A stretch of 64,000 nt of DNA from Stappia indica (GTDB lineage Bacteria > Pseudomonadota > Alphaproteobacteria > Rhizobiales > Stappiaceae): the NCBI RefSeq assembly GCF_009789575.1, contig NZ_CP046908.1:1054001-1118000 (forward strand), in the 5' to 3' direction. The number at the start of each line of letters is the position of its first letter. Within the stretch, counting starts at the first letter, position 1. Both the position numbers and the translations under genes were made by a program. The notes below the pieces were generated by a model. The model saw only the letters and a list, made by a program, of their open reading frames with translations. It was not told where the DNA came from and searched no databases. This document shows positions 33,133 through 42,038 of this stretch, one piece after another.

Positions 33133-33179
33133 TTCTGCCGGTCGGCAGGCATTTCGCACGACGTGTCCCGGAGTAGCAC

Positions 33180-34094
33180 ATGACCCGCCGCACCTTCCGC
33201 CGTCTCCTCGGCGTGTTCCTGCTGCTGATCGCCGCGGGGCTGTATTTCACGCGGCCCGAGCGGGTGGACCCCGCCACGATCCCGGCGCATCAGGCGGACC
33301 TGGCAAACGGCGAGCGGATGTTCTGGGCAGGCGGCTGCGCCTCGTGCCATGCCGCTCCGGGAGCCACCGGCGACGCCAAGCTGGTGCTTGCCGGCGGGGT
33401 GGAACTGAACACGCCCTTCGGCCTTTTCCGCGTGCCCAACATCTCGCCGTCGCAGGCCGGCATCGGCGGGTGGTCGGTCAACGACTTCCTGAACGCGATG
33501 AGCCACGGCACCTCGCCGCAGGGCCTGCACTACTATCCGGCCTTCCCCTATGGCTCCTACCGCAACATGAAGGCGGAGGACCTGATCGACATGAAGGCCT
33601 ATCTCGACACGCTTCCTGCCTCGGACAACCAGGTGGCCGACCACGAGCTGGCCTTCCCGTTCTCCTGGCGCAGCGCGCTCGGCATGTGGAAACTCCTGTT
33701 CCTCGACACCAGCGCCCCCGCCCTTGCCGCGAATGCCGGAGCCGAAGCCGAACGCGGCGCCTATCTCGTGACGGGCGCCGGACACTGCGCGGAATGCCAT
33801 ACGCCGCGCAATGTTCTCGGCGGTCTCGATACCTCGCAGTGGCTGGCGGGCGGCCCCAATCCCGATGGCGAGGGCACCATTCCCAACATCACGCCCTCTC
33901 CGCAGGGGATCGGCTCCTGGTCGGCGACCGACATCGCCTATTACCTGGAAAGCGGCTTCACGCCGGACTTCGACAGCGTCGGCGGCAGCATGGCGTCGGT
34001 TCAGGCGAACTGGGCAAAGGTGCCTGCGGAGGACCGCGCGGCCGTCGCCGCCTATCTCAAGGCCATCGCCCCGGTCCCGGCGCAGGGCAACTGA
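33180..34094 (+). CDS. Membrane-anchored diheme cytochrome c
   Basis: A 304-residue protein: N-terminal membrane anchor (RRLLGVFLLLIAAGLYF), haem site CASCH at about 53-57 and CAECH at about 202-206, with Met ligand candidates downstream (PFGLFRVPNISP, NITPSPQGIGSW). This is the diheme c family that often passes electrons from periplasmic dehydrogenases. It lies after the cytochrome c' gene, separated by 112 bases with the hairpin. Confidence 0.85.
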   Translation: MTRRTFRRLLGVFLLLIAAGLYFTRPERVDPATIPAHQADLANGERMFWAGGCASCHAAPGATGDAKLVLAGGVELNTPFGLFRVPNISPSQAGIGGWSVNDFLNAMSHGTSPQGLHYYPAFPYGSYRNMKAEDLIDMKAYLDTLPASDNQVADHELAFPFSWRSALGMWKLLFLDTSAPALAANAGAEAERGAYLVTGAGHCAECHTPRNVLGGLDTSQWLAGGPNPDGEGTIPNITPSPQGIGSWSATDIAYYLESGFTPDFDSVGGSMASVQANWAKVPAEDRAAVAAYLKAIAPVPAQGN

Positions 34095-34118
34095 TCCGAT
34101 CCGCCAAGGTGCCGGAGA

Positions 34119-34454
34119 TCAGCTGCCCTCGAAGGCCTCGCTGCCCGTCTGCCGGCGGATCCAGTCGAGGAACGAGGCGCTGCCTCCCTCCACCGGCAAC
34201 AGCATGACCGCCGGCTCGTCGTAAGGGTGCGCCTGGACGACGGCCTCGATCGCCTCCCGTGCCCGCGACCTCGTGGTCTTGGCCAGGAACACCACCTCCT
34301 GGCTTTCCTCCAGCGCCCCGTCCCACTGGTAGATCGACGTCATTCCCGGCCACATGTTGACGCAGGCCGCCAGCCCCTCGCCAACCAGCCGTCCGGCCGC
34401 CGCACGGGCGCTCTGCGTGTCGGGAAAAGTCGCGTAGATCAAACGGATATCCAT
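34119..34454 (-). CDS. cutA: Divalent ion tolerance protein CutA
   Basis: A 111-residue protein ([14 protein letters not shown]) with the CutA signature: [28 protein letters not shown] and [13 protein letters not shown]. Trimeric, linked to copper and other divalent ion tolerance. Start ATG 34454 follows the family length; upstream in-frame codons look non-coding. Divergent from nadK with a 58-base gap. Confidence 0.92.
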   Translation of the reverse strand: MDIRLIYATFPDTQSARAAAGRLVGEGLAACVNMWPGMTSIYQWDGALEESQEVVFLAKTTRSRAREAIEAVVQAHPYDEPAVMLLPVEGGSASFLDWIRRQTGSEAFEGS

Positions 34455-34512
34455 CTCGCCCTGCATCAAAAGACGGGTCCCCAAATTTCCCGGCCCGTGC
34501 TACGTGAAAGAC

Positions 34513-35295
34513 ATGGACCGTCTGCCGCAGACTATCGAAAAACTGGCCTTCGTCTCAAGCGAGACGGACGAGGCGGAGCGTGCCCGCATCCAGCTGGAGG
34601 GCCTCTACGGCGCCAACGACCCCAAGCAGGCCGATGTGATCGTCGCCCTCGGCGGCGACGGCCTGATGCTCCAGACCCTGCACCGGTTCATGAATACCGG
34701 CAAGCCGATCTACGGCCTCAACCGCGGTTCGGTCGGCTTCCTGATGAACGAGTATGGCGAAGAGGGACTGCCCGAGCGGATCGCGCGGGCCGTGGTCAGC
34801 CGCATTCATCCGCTCGTGATGGAGGCGACGGACACGTTCGGCCATATCCATTCGGCTCTTGCGATCAACGAGGTGTCGCTGCTGCGCCAGACGCACCAGG
34901 CCGCCAAGCTGCGCATCTCGGTCGACGAGCGCGTGCGGATGGAGGAACTGGCCTGCGACGGCGTCCTCGTCGCCACCCCGGCCGGCAGCACCGCCTACAA
35001 CCTTTCGGCCCATGGCCCGATCCTGCCCATCGACGCACAATTGCTGGCGCTGACGCCGATCAGCGCATTCCGCCCGCGGCGCTGGCGCGGTGCCTTGCTT
35101 CCGAACTACGTCAACGTTCGCATCAGCGTTCTGGAAGCAGACAAGCGCCCGGTAAGCGCGGCAGCGGACTATACCGAGATCCGCAACGTCATCGAGGTGC
35201 GCGTGCGCGAAGAGAAGAACTCTTCCAGCCTTGCCCTGTTCGACGCGGACCACAATTGGGACGAACGGATCCTGTCCGAGATGTTCCGCTACTGA
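34513..35295 (+). CDS. nadK: NAD kinase
   Basis: A 260-residue enzyme making NADP from NAD and [15 protein letters not shown] holds the GGDG loop, followed by [12 protein letters not shown] and [20 protein letters not shown] is the second signature. A GTG at 34504 would add three residues. Normal length for an alphaproteobacterial NAD kinase. Confidence 0.92.
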   Translation: MDRLPQTIEKLAFVSSETDEAERARIQLEGLYGANDPKQADVIVALGGDGLMLQTLHRFMNTGKPIYGLNRGSVGFLMNEYGEEGLPERIARAVVSRIHPLVMEATDTFGHIHSALAINEVSLLRQTHQAAKLRISVDERVRMEELACDGVLVATPAGSTAYNLSAHGPILPIDAQLLALTPISAFRPRRWRGALLPNYVNVRISVLEADKRPVSAAADYTEIRNVIEVRVREEKNSSSLALFDADHNWDERILSEMFRY

Positions 35296-35396
35296 CCGCA
35301 ATAAGTAGCTTGCCTTATTTCGCAAATAATTAAGCTTTGGCCGCGATCTTTCCGCTAGGCTCTTTTGAAGACAAGAGCGTGCAGGACTGACGCAGG

Positions 35397-35975
35397 ATGC
35401 AACTGCCCCATCTCGACCTCGGCGGAATACGAGTACTGATCGTCGACGACAACACCAACATGCGCAGGATCCTGCGGACGATGGTTGCCGGCTTCGGCGT
35501 CAAATCCATCTACGAGGCCGAGGATGGAGCCGATGCGCTGGAAGAGATCTCCCGCAACGATCCCGACCTGATCATCATCGACTGGCTGATGCCTCTGGTG
35601 AACGGCAACGAACTGACCCGCCGCATTCGCACCTCGCACGCGCCCGCCTGCTTCGTGCCGATCATCGCGGTGACGGCACATACCCAGAAGCGCCGCGTGA
35701 TGCAGGCAAGGGACAGCGGCGTAACGGAGGTGATGTGCAAGCCGGTTTCCGCCCGCGCCCTCTACCTGCGCATCGCCAATTGCATTCTCAACCAGCGCGA
35801 CTTCGTCCGCACAAAGGGCTTTTTCGGACCCGACCGGCGCCGCTTCCAGAACCCGAATTTCTCGGGAGACGAACGTCGGGGACAGCCGGTCGACGATGGA
35901 TATACTCTGGACGGTCCATCGGAACTCCCGCAAAGTCACTCCTCACGGGCTGGCAGGGAATCGGCGACAGGATGA
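35397..35975 (+). CDS. CheY-like response regulator with C-terminal tail
   Basis: A 192-residue protein: receiver domain (residues 10-130) with the acidic pair VDDN, phospho-acceptor Asp62 (IIIDWLMP), Thr93 (AVTAH) and Lys115 (CKP). After it is a disordered tail of about 60 residues rich in Arg, Ser and Gly. No output domain, so it probably acts by binding a partner. The following HPt gene suggests a phosphorelay. Confidence 0.85.
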   Translation: MQLPHLDLGGIRVLIVDDNTNMRRILRTMVAGFGVKSIYEAEDGADALEEISRNDPDLIIIDWLMPLVNGNELTRRIRTSHAPACFVPIIAVTAHTQKRRVMQARDSGVTEVMCKPVSARALYLRIANCILNQRDFVRTKGFFGPDRRRFQNPNFSGDERRGQPVDDGYTLDGPSELPQSHSSRAGRESATG

Positions 35976-36060
35976 GACCGCATTCCTTTGGCAACCTGAG
36001 CAGCATGTCGTTCGACGGCGAGATTGTCGGGAACGGCGCGCAGCGGGAGCGAAAGAACAG

Positions 36061-36588
36061 ATGAGCAGCGACCCGACCAAGCAGAATGCCGGCTACGAAC
36101 TCGTGAAGCCACCACGCGATCTTCGCGCGAAGGTCCGGGTCATGAGCGAGCGCGAGGCTGCGCGGTTCGACCCGATCAAGTCGGCGGAAGCAGCGCTCGA
36201 GCGCCTTTCCCACGATTTCGACGACTGGATGGCCAGCGAGGCGCAAACCCTGTCGCAGGCCTGGACCGACATCCAGGAGAACGGCATCGGCGATACCGAG
36301 CGGCGCGAGACGCTGTTCCGCGCGGCCCACGACATCAAGGGCCAGGCGAGCACCTTCGGCTATCCGCGGGTCGGCGCCGTCGCCGGCAGCCTCTGCCATC
36401 TGATGGAGCATGTGGCGGCGGAAAAGCTGCCCTTGAAGCTTATCGCCCAGCATGTCGAGGCGATCCGCGCCATGGTCGCCGAGACCGGGCAGCAGGAAGA
36501 AAACGCCACCGCCAAGGCGCTGGTCGACAGGCTTGCCGACGTCACCAACGACTACGTGTCGCGGCATGGAGACGGCGAGGAGGAGTGA
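36061..36588 (+). CDS. HPt (histidine phosphotransfer) domain protein
   Basis: A 175-residue protein with the HPt helix LFRAAHDIKGQASTFG, His90 being the phospho-acceptor. The N-terminal 40 residues are basic and precede the helical bundle. It lies just after the response regulator gene, and both are candidates for a single-domain phosphorelay of the kind common in this order. It converges on the DUF2336 gene. Confidence 0.8.
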   Translation: MSSDPTKQNAGYELVKPPRDLRAKVRVMSEREAARFDPIKSAEAALERLSHDFDDWMASEAQTLSQAWTDIQENGIGDTERRETLFRAAHDIKGQASTFGYPRVGAVAGSLCHLMEHVAAEKLPLKLIAQHVEAIRAMVAETGQQEENATAKALVDRLADVTNDYVSRHGDGEEE

Positions 36589-36622
36589 TCCCCTCGCCCT
36601 CCGTCGACAAGCCGCAAACCGG

Positions 36623-37777
36623 TCAGGCGGCGGCCAGCGTCCGGCCGACATAGGCGCGCGCTGCCTCGCGCGCGATCTCGGCCGAGAAGCGGCGCAGCAT
36701 GACCACCAGATCGTCCGCCTCGACCCCATCCTGCGACTGGTAGCGCTCGAGCACCTCGGCGATCATCAGCCGTGCCACGGCCGGGTTCGACGGAATGACG
36801 AGATCGGGAGAGATCTCGCGCGCCAGATCCCGCCACACGCCCACCGCAACCTGGATCAGCGCATGGGTGCGCGGCGGCAGACCGGCGCGTGCCAGCAGCG
36901 CCCGCACGGCAAGTCCCCTGCCCGTCTCGAGCACCGCGTGCACGCGATCTCCGCGCATGCCCGACAGGCGCGCCAGCGCTGCATTGAACAGGCGGATATT
37001 GCCCGTGCACAGCGCCCGCAACAGCAGGCCGGCCGTCAACTGTCCCGATTCCACGAGATGCCCGACCAACGCATCCGTTTCCTGCGGCCCCGCCTGGCTG
37101 GCAAGGCTCACCGTCGCCCGCTCGCGCGCTTCCGTCACCACCGTTCGGGCGCGCTCTTCCTTGAGCCCCCGGCGGACGAGAGGGTGATCGCTCAACAGGT
37201 CGCCAACCTGCTTCAGCAGCATCTGGCGGATCTCGATGGGAATGCCGGGCCGCGCCATCAAGGCCTCGCGCAAGGCCGCATCCTTGCCGTGCCGCTCGAC
37301 GAGCCGCACCAGGCTGAAGCGCGGGATCTCCGCCGTGTCGTTTTCGGCAAGCGCCACGCATGCCTGCAGCGACCCGACCTCCGCGATCGCAGCCGCCACC
37401 TGAACCGACAGGTGGAACCGGCGCGCCACCGCCGCCGGCAGCGGGTCCGCGAAGCCGCCGATTGCATCGACCAGTTCCGCATCCAACAGCACGGGAGACC
37501 GCTCCAGAACGGGCAGCGCCACCTCCGGCAGATCGCTCACCAGCGCCAGCACCACCTCGCGCGGGGCCTTGTCGCTGCGCGACAGGGCCTCGGCCAGGGC
37601 GCGGCGCACCTGCAAGGCCGGGTCGTCGAGAAGGATGATCATCGCCGCTTCCGCCGCATCGCGGTCGTCGGCGGACATTTCGGAATAAAGATAGGCCTTG
37701 GCGAGCGCGCTCGTTGCCTCCGCCCGCCGGGCCACCGGCGCATCTGCCATCCAACGCAAAAACTGATGCACGATCAT
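36623..37777 (-). CDS. DUF2336 family protein
   Basis: A 384-residue, Ala/Leu/Arg-rich, all-helical protein of the DUF2336 family, found almost only in Alphaproteobacteria. MIILLDDPALQVRRALAEAL and the repeated ALVSDLPEVALPVLE segments resemble HEAT-type repeats. Function unknown; members have been linked to signalling. It lies next to the phosphorelay pair. Confidence 0.8.
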   Translation of the reverse strand: MIVHQFLRWMADAPVARRAEATSALAKAYLYSEMSADDRDAAEAAMIILLDDPALQVRRALAEALSRSDKAPREVVLALVSDLPEVALPVLERSPVLLDAELVDAIGGFADPLPAAVARRFHLSVQVAAAIAEVGSLQACVALAENDTAEIPRFSLVRLVERHGKDAALREALMARPGIPIEIRQMLLKQVGDLLSDHPLVRRGLKEERARTVVTEARERATVSLASQAGPQETDALVGHLVESGQLTAGLLLRALCTGNIRLFNAALARLSGMRGDRVHAVLETGRGLAVRALLARAGLPPRTHALIQVAVGVWRDLAREISPDLVIPSNPAVARLMIAEVLERYQSQDGVEADDLVVMLRRFSAEIAREAARAYVGRTLAAA

Positions 37778-37844
37778 GATGCGTAGTCCCCTGGGTCGCG
37801 CCGCGTAACGCTGCGCAGGTCACCAGTCTGGGGCCAAAACGCTT

Positions 37845-37879
37845 AAAGCTTCGTTCACCATAAAGCCTTCGTTCACCAT
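37845..37879. repeat. Tandem 17-base repeat
   Basis: AAAGCTTCGTTCACCAT (37845-37861) is followed directly by a second copy with one inserted base (37862-37879). It lies between the DUF2336 start and the transglycosylase terminator and may be part of the DUF2336 promoter. Confidence 0.6.
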
Positions 37880-37891
37880 GACCGGCCGGGA

Positions 37892-37929
37892 CAAAAAGAA
37901 AGACGCGCGAACCGCCTGGTCCGCGCGTC
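37892..37929 (-). terminator. Terminator of the lytic transglycosylase gene
   Basis: GACGCGCG (37902-37909) pairs with CGCGCGTC (37922-37929), with an inner ACC/GGT pair. On the minus strand it is followed by a T-rich run (TTTCTTTTTG). Confidence 0.85.
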
Positions 37930-37956
37930 GCTGTCCATCCTTGCTGGTGCCGCGGC

Positions 37957-39036
37957 TCACACCGGCGGCAGCAATTCCCTCTGGGCGAAGGTCGGCTGGT
38001 AGTTGAGGAAGCCGGTGAGATCCATCGGCTGGCTGCGCACAAGGCTCGCAGTTCGCTGCCCGCCGCTTGCCTCGACGAGAACCCGCGACCGCCGCTCGGC
38101 ATAGGCATCGCTGCTCGAAGCCGCCTCCAGACGCGCCGCAGCCCGCTCAAGCGCCTCGGCCTGCCCGGCTTCCTGGGCGGCAAAGGCGGAGGTGAAGCGC
38201 GAATCGAACGACACGCGCCGCGCCTCCATGCCATTGCGGAACAGCGCATGGAACGGCGAGGAAATGTCGTCGGTGGCGGACCAGGCGGTCAGCACCCGGC
38301 TGGTGGGGGCGTCGCTGGCGGACCGCTCGCCGCCGGCATTGTAGGCAAGCTCGGAGCCCGCGGCCGGCTTCGTCTCCGGGCGCGCTGCCACCATCGTGCC
38401 GCCGGCGCCGGGCAGCGCCGGCATGGGGCCGGAATGCTTGGAAATCAGGTTGGCATAGACCTCGGAAACGCTGCGCGCGCCGCTCCGGTCATAGAAGATC
38501 GGCTTGTTCGCCTTCGCCTGGCGGGAAAAGACCTGATCCGCAGCAAGGTCCGGCTGGCTCTGGGCCAGCGAGATCAGCTTGTGGGCACCGCCCGCCCCCA
38601 AGAAATGCGCGATGTAGAGTTCGCCCTCGCTGGGCGGCCTGCCGAGCTTGTCCGTGAGATACGAGGCGTTCTTCTGCGTCAGCTCGCCGGCCATCATCGA
38701 TGCGATGTTGGCATCGTTGCGCAGATCGAGAATCGTCTCGCGCATGGCCGGATCGGCCACGCGATACTTGCCGTTCGCGGTCCGCTCGATCTGATCGGCA
38801 TACTGCCCCAGGCCGTGGCGACCGCCCGATTCCTTGAGCGTCTCCAGCCAGGTGCTCTCGATGAACTGGAAAAGTCCGGTTGCGCTGGAGGTCCGTGCGC
38901 GGGCCGTTTCGACGAAGTTGGATTCCCGCTTCGCCGTCTTCACCAGATACTCGAAGGAGGTGCCGGTCGTCGTGCTGGCCGACTGGAACGCCTGCTCGAT
39001 CCTGGATGCGATCGAGATCGGTTCGCCGACTTTCAT
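37957..39036 (-). CDS. Lytic transglycosylase-like protein (host)
   Basis: A 359-residue protein (MKVGEPISIASRIEQAF). The N-terminal domain is SLT-like: catalytic Glu38 (VKTAKRESNF), TGLFQFIESTWLE and GELYIAHFLGAGGAHKL. The C-terminal half is low-complexity and ends QPMDLTGFLNYQPTFAQREL. It has no signal peptide, as in transglycosylases exported by other routes such as flagellar rod enzymes. GGAG lies eight bases before the ATG. A CtrA box lies 60 bases upstream. Confidence 0.8.
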   Translation of the reverse strand: MKVGEPISIASRIEQAFQSASTTTGTSFEYLVKTAKRESNFVETARARTSSATGLFQFIESTWLETLKESGGRHGLGQYADQIERTANGKYRVADPAMRETILDLRNDANIASMMAGELTQKNASYLTDKLGRPPSEGELYIAHFLGAGGAHKLISLAQSQPDLAADQVFSRQAKANKPIFYDRSGARSVSEVYANLISKHSGPMPALPGAGGTMVAARPETKPAAGSELAYNAGGERSASDAPTSRVLTAWSATDDISSPFHALFRNGMEARRVSFDSRFTSAFAAQEAGQAEALERAAARLEAASSSDAYAERRSRVLVEASGGQRTASLVRSQPMDLTGFLNYQPTFAQRELLPPV

Positions 39037-39095
39037 GCTCCGCTCTCCTGCGTAACGCATGTCTTAGGATTTGATTAAGAGTCACGGCCATTTGG

Positions 39096-39111
39096 TTAAC
39101 GAGTGGTTAAC
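39096..39111. promoter_or_regulatory. CtrA box
   Basis: TTAA at 39096 and TTAAC at 39107 are seven bases apart, the full CtrA consensus. It lies 60 bases from the transglycosylase start, in the intergenic stretch shared with the MaoC gene. Confidence 0.7.
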
Positions 39112-39222
39112 GCCCGCTAAGGTCCGTTGCGAATTGCACTTTATCTCTTTAATCGAGAGACTCGATTCGTCCGGAAAGCGGATTTGCCGGCCCTATGCCG
39201 GCCCACATGCAGGGAGGAACGC

Positions 39223-39675
39223 ATGCCGGGACTGTATTACGAGGAGTTCGAGATCGGCCACGTCTTTGCCCATTCGCTGACCCGCACGGTCACCGAGATG
39301 GACAACATGCTGTTCTCCAACATGACGCTGAACCCGCAGCCGCTGCATATCGACCGGCATTTCTGCGAGACGCAGACCGAATGGGGCCAGCCGCTGGTGA
39401 ACAGCATCTTCACGCTCGGCCTGATGATCGGCATCTCGGTCAACGACACCACCGTCGGCACCACCATCGGCAATCTCGGCATGACCGATGTCCGCTTCCC
39501 CCACCCCCTGTTCCAGGGCGACAGCGTCCATTGCACCACCGAGGTGGTCGCCAAGCGCGAGTCGAAGTCCCGCCCCGATGCCGGCATCGTCGAGTTCGAG
39601 CACAAGGCCTACAACCAGAACGACATCCTGGTCGCCAGCTGCCGCCGTCAGGCCTTCATGAAGAAGAAGGGCTGA
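39223..39675 (+). CDS. MaoC-like hot-dog dehydratase
   Basis: A 150-residue MaoC family protein: EEFEIGHVFAHSLTRTVTE, NPQPLHID (catalytic region of the hot-dog hydratases) and NLGMTDVRFPHPLFQGDS. Acts on CoA or ACP thioesters. The start ATG follows AGGAGG. It overlaps functionally with the next gene, a CitE-like lyase two bases downstream, as in the methylmalyl/mesaconyl-CoA type gene pairs of Alphaproteobacteria. Confidence 0.85.
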   Translation: MPGLYYEEFEIGHVFAHSLTRTVTEMDNMLFSNMTLNPQPLHIDRHFCETQTEWGQPLVNSIFTLGLMIGISVNDTTVGTTIGNLGMTDVRFPHPLFQGDSVHCTTEVVAKRESKSRPDAGIVEFEHKAYNQNDILVASCRRQAFMKKKG

Positions 39676-39677
39676 GC

Positions 39678-40559
39678 ATGCGCTCGCTCCTCTTCGTTCC
39701 CGGCGACAGCGAGCGCAAGCTGGAGAAGTCGCTGACGAGCGGCGCCGATGTGCTCCTGATCGACCTGGAGGATTCCGTCGCGCTCGAGGCCAAGCCGAAG
39801 GCACGCGAGACGGCCACCGCCTTTCTTGCAGCGAACCGCAGGCTCGATGCACGCCCCCGTCTCTATGTCCGCGTCAACGCGCTCGACACCGGCGAGACGG
39901 ACGCCGATCTCGATGCGGTGATGCGGGCAGCGCCCGACGGCATCATGCTGCCCAAGTCCATCTCGGGCCGCGATGTCCAGCATCTTGCCGCCAAGCTGGC
40001 GGTGCACGAGGCCGAGCAGGGCCTTGCCGACGGCGCGACCCGGGTGATCGTCGTCGCGACCGAGACCGCCGCCTCCGTCTTCAACCTCGGCACCTATGCG
40101 GGAGCGAGCCCGCGCCTTGCCGGCCTCACCTGGGGCGCGGAAGACTTGTCGGCCGATCTCGGCTCGCTCGGCAACAGGACGGCAGACGGGCGCTATTCGG
40201 GACCCTTCTGGCTCGCCCGCAATCTGTGCCTCTTCGGCGCGGTCGCGGCCGAGACCGCGCCGATCGACACCGTCTTCACCAACTTCCGGGACATGGACGG
40301 CCTGCGGGCCGAGGCGCTGGAAGCTCTGAACGACGGTTTCACCGGCAAGATGGCGATCCACCCGGCCCAGGTTCCGGTGATCAACGAGGTCTTCACCCCC
40401 TCGAGCGAAGAGATCGCCAAGGCCAAGCGAGTGTTCGAGGCCTTCGCGGCCGCCGGCAACCCCGGCGTCGTCGGCCTCGACGGCGAGATGCTCGACCGCC
40501 CGCACCTGCGGCGGGCCGAGAAGATCCTGGCGCGCGCCGGCATCGCCGCCACCGCCTGA
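39678..40559 (+). CDS. CitE-like CoA ester lyase (HpcH/HpaI family)
   Basis: A 293-residue protein: LLFVPGDSERKLEKSL, VLLIDLEDSVAL and GKMAIHPAQVPVINEVF are the family motifs. Members split or hydrolyse malyl-type CoA esters. Close to the (3S)-malyl-CoA lyase/thioesterase group, paired here with a MaoC hydratase. The exact substrate cannot be read. Confidence 0.85.
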   Translation: MRSLLFVPGDSERKLEKSLTSGADVLLIDLEDSVALEAKPKARETATAFLAANRRLDARPRLYVRVNALDTGETDADLDAVMRAAPDGIMLPKSISGRDVQHLAAKLAVHEAEQGLADGATRVIVVATETAASVFNLGTYAGASPRLAGLTWGAEDLSADLGSLGNRTADGRYSGPFWLARNLCLFGAVAAETAPIDTVFTNFRDMDGLRAEALEALNDGFTGKMAIHPAQVPVINEVFTPSSEEIAKAKRVFEAFAAAGNPGVVGLDGEMLDRPHLRRAEKILARAGIAATA

Positions 40560-40563
40560 CACG

Positions 40564-40596
40564 AAAAAAGGCCGGAGGGACACGCCCTCCGGCCTT
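40564..40596. terminator. Bidirectional terminator between convergent genes
   Basis: A perfect 12-bp stem (40568-40579 with 40585-40596) with a 5-base loop. On the minus strand six Ts follow; on the plus strand only CTTCTC. It best serves the flavin reductase gene but stands between both genes. Confidence 0.85.
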
Positions 40597-40624
40597 CTCA
40601 ATCGCGCCCAAAAGCGGCAGATGC

Positions 40625-41233
40625 TCAGGCCGTGGGACGGCGCATCTGAAAGACGCTGTCCACCACCGCATAGTCCATGTAGCCGAGGCGCGAGAGCGGC
40701 CGCGCCTTCGTCACGTCGAACAGCCCGTCGACCAGCATGGCCTCGGCGATATGCACGGCGACAACCTCGCCCAGCACCATCCAGTTGTTTGTCGGCGTGC
40801 CGTCATGGGCCGTCAGGCGGATCGTCTGCAGATGCTTGCATTCGAGCGCGGCCTTCGCCTCGGCAACGCGCGGCGCGCCGACGAGGAGCGAGTCCTGCGC
40901 CGTCAGGCCGGCCTTTTCGAACTCCGACACGCCCTTGTCGAACGGCGCCGAGGACGTGTTCATGGCGTCCTTCAGGTCTTCCGTTGCAAGGTTGAAGACG
41001 AAATCGCCGGTCTCGTCGACATTGGCGACCGAGTCCTTGTAGCCGGACGAGGCGAACACCACGATCGGCGGCGTATCGCAGACCGCGTTGAAGAAGCTGT
41101 AGGGGGCAAGGTTCACCGACCCGTCGGCAGCCCGGCTGGAAATCCAGCCGATCGGCCGCGGCGCCACCAGCGCCTTGAACGGGTTGTGCGGCAGGCCGTG
41201 CCCCTTGGCGACCTCGTAGCTGTACATGCTCAT
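40625..41233 (-). CDS. Flavin reductase-like (FMN-binding) protein
   Basis: A 202-residue protein of the flavin reductase/DIM6-NTAB family: RPIGWISSRAADGSVNLAPY, SFFNAVCDTPPIVVFASSG and ETGDFVFNLATE mark the FMN-binding split barrel. ATG 41233 overlaps the nitroreductase stop as ATGA. Together the pair may form a two-component flavin system. The physiological substrate is not known. Confidence 0.85.
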   Translation of the reverse strand: MSMYSYEVAKGHGLPHNPFKALVAPRPIGWISSRAADGSVNLAPYSFFNAVCDTPPIVVFASSGYKDSVANVDETGDFVFNLATEDLKDAMNTSSAPFDKGVSEFEKAGLTAQDSLLVGAPRVAEAKAALECKHLQTIRLTAHDGTPTNNWMVLGEVVAVHIAEAMLVDGLFDVTKARPLSRLGYMDYAVVDSVFQMRRPTA

Positions 41234-41814
41234 GCGGCACTCCATTCGCTGATCAGGTCGTCGAGGTCCGGGCGGGGGCGTTCGCTCGGCTGCTGCGAGG
41301 GCGTACCGAGATGAATGAAGCCCGCGATGCGCTCGGCCTCGGCAAGGCCCAGCAGCGACGACACGTCGTCGTCGAAGGCCATCCATTCGGTCAGCCACTG
41401 CGCCGCGAAGCCGCTGGCATTTGCCGCCATCACCAGGTTCATGCAGACCGCGCCGACACACAGCTGCTGCTCCCAGACCGGAATCTTGGGATGCACGGCG
41501 GCCCGGCTCACCACGGCGACCACCAGCGGCGCACGGGTGAAGCGCGTCAGTTCCTGATCGCGCCGCTCTGCGGAAAGCGCGCCTTCGCGCGCCTCGGCCA
41601 AGGGCAGCAGCTTCTTGCCGAGGTCCGCCCGCGCCTCGTCGCGGATCAGGATGAAGCGCCAGGGTACCAGCTTGCCGTGGTCGGGCACGCGCGAGGCGGC
41701 CTGCAGGATGGTGCGCAGGGCCTCGCCTTCCGGCGCCGGCTCGACCATGGACATGGCCGGATGCGAGCGCCGCGTGAGCATCAGGCGCAGGGTTTCGGAT
41801 TGCTCCGTCGTCAT
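41230..41814 (-). CDS. Nitroreductase family protein
   Basis: A 194-residue FMN enzyme: RRSHPAMSMVEPAPEGE, PDHGKLVPWRFILI and LVMAANASGFAAQWLTEW are the nitroreductase signatures, of the YdjA-like short type. Start ATG 41814 (MTTEQ) is the usual length; the frame is open further upstream. Co-transcribed with the flavin reductase. Confidence 0.88.
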   Translation of the reverse strand: MTTEQSETLRLMLTRRSHPAMSMVEPAPEGEALRTILQAASRVPDHGKLVPWRFILIRDEARADLGKKLLPLAEAREGALSAERRDQELTRFTRAPLVVAVVSRAAVHPKIPVWEQQLCVGAVCMNLVMAANASGFAAQWLTEWMAFDDDVSSLLGLAEAERIAGFIHLGTPSQQPSERPRPDLDDLISEWSAA

Positions 41815-42038
41815 TTTCAGCCTTTTTGTCGGCGCCGGCCGCAAACGGGTCGGCACAAGATGGAAGGGGCGCGAAACGCGCTGTCGCCTTCATGACCTAG
41901 ACGGGTTTTCGCGCCTGTCAATCTTGCCGAGACCGCAGGCGACAGATGACTTGAAATTGCCCCAGTTTTGGAGTGGAACCCAGGGGCGGGATTTCTTCCA
42001 CGCGCTTTCGTTTCAAGACAGGGGCAGGCAGCCGGCCA

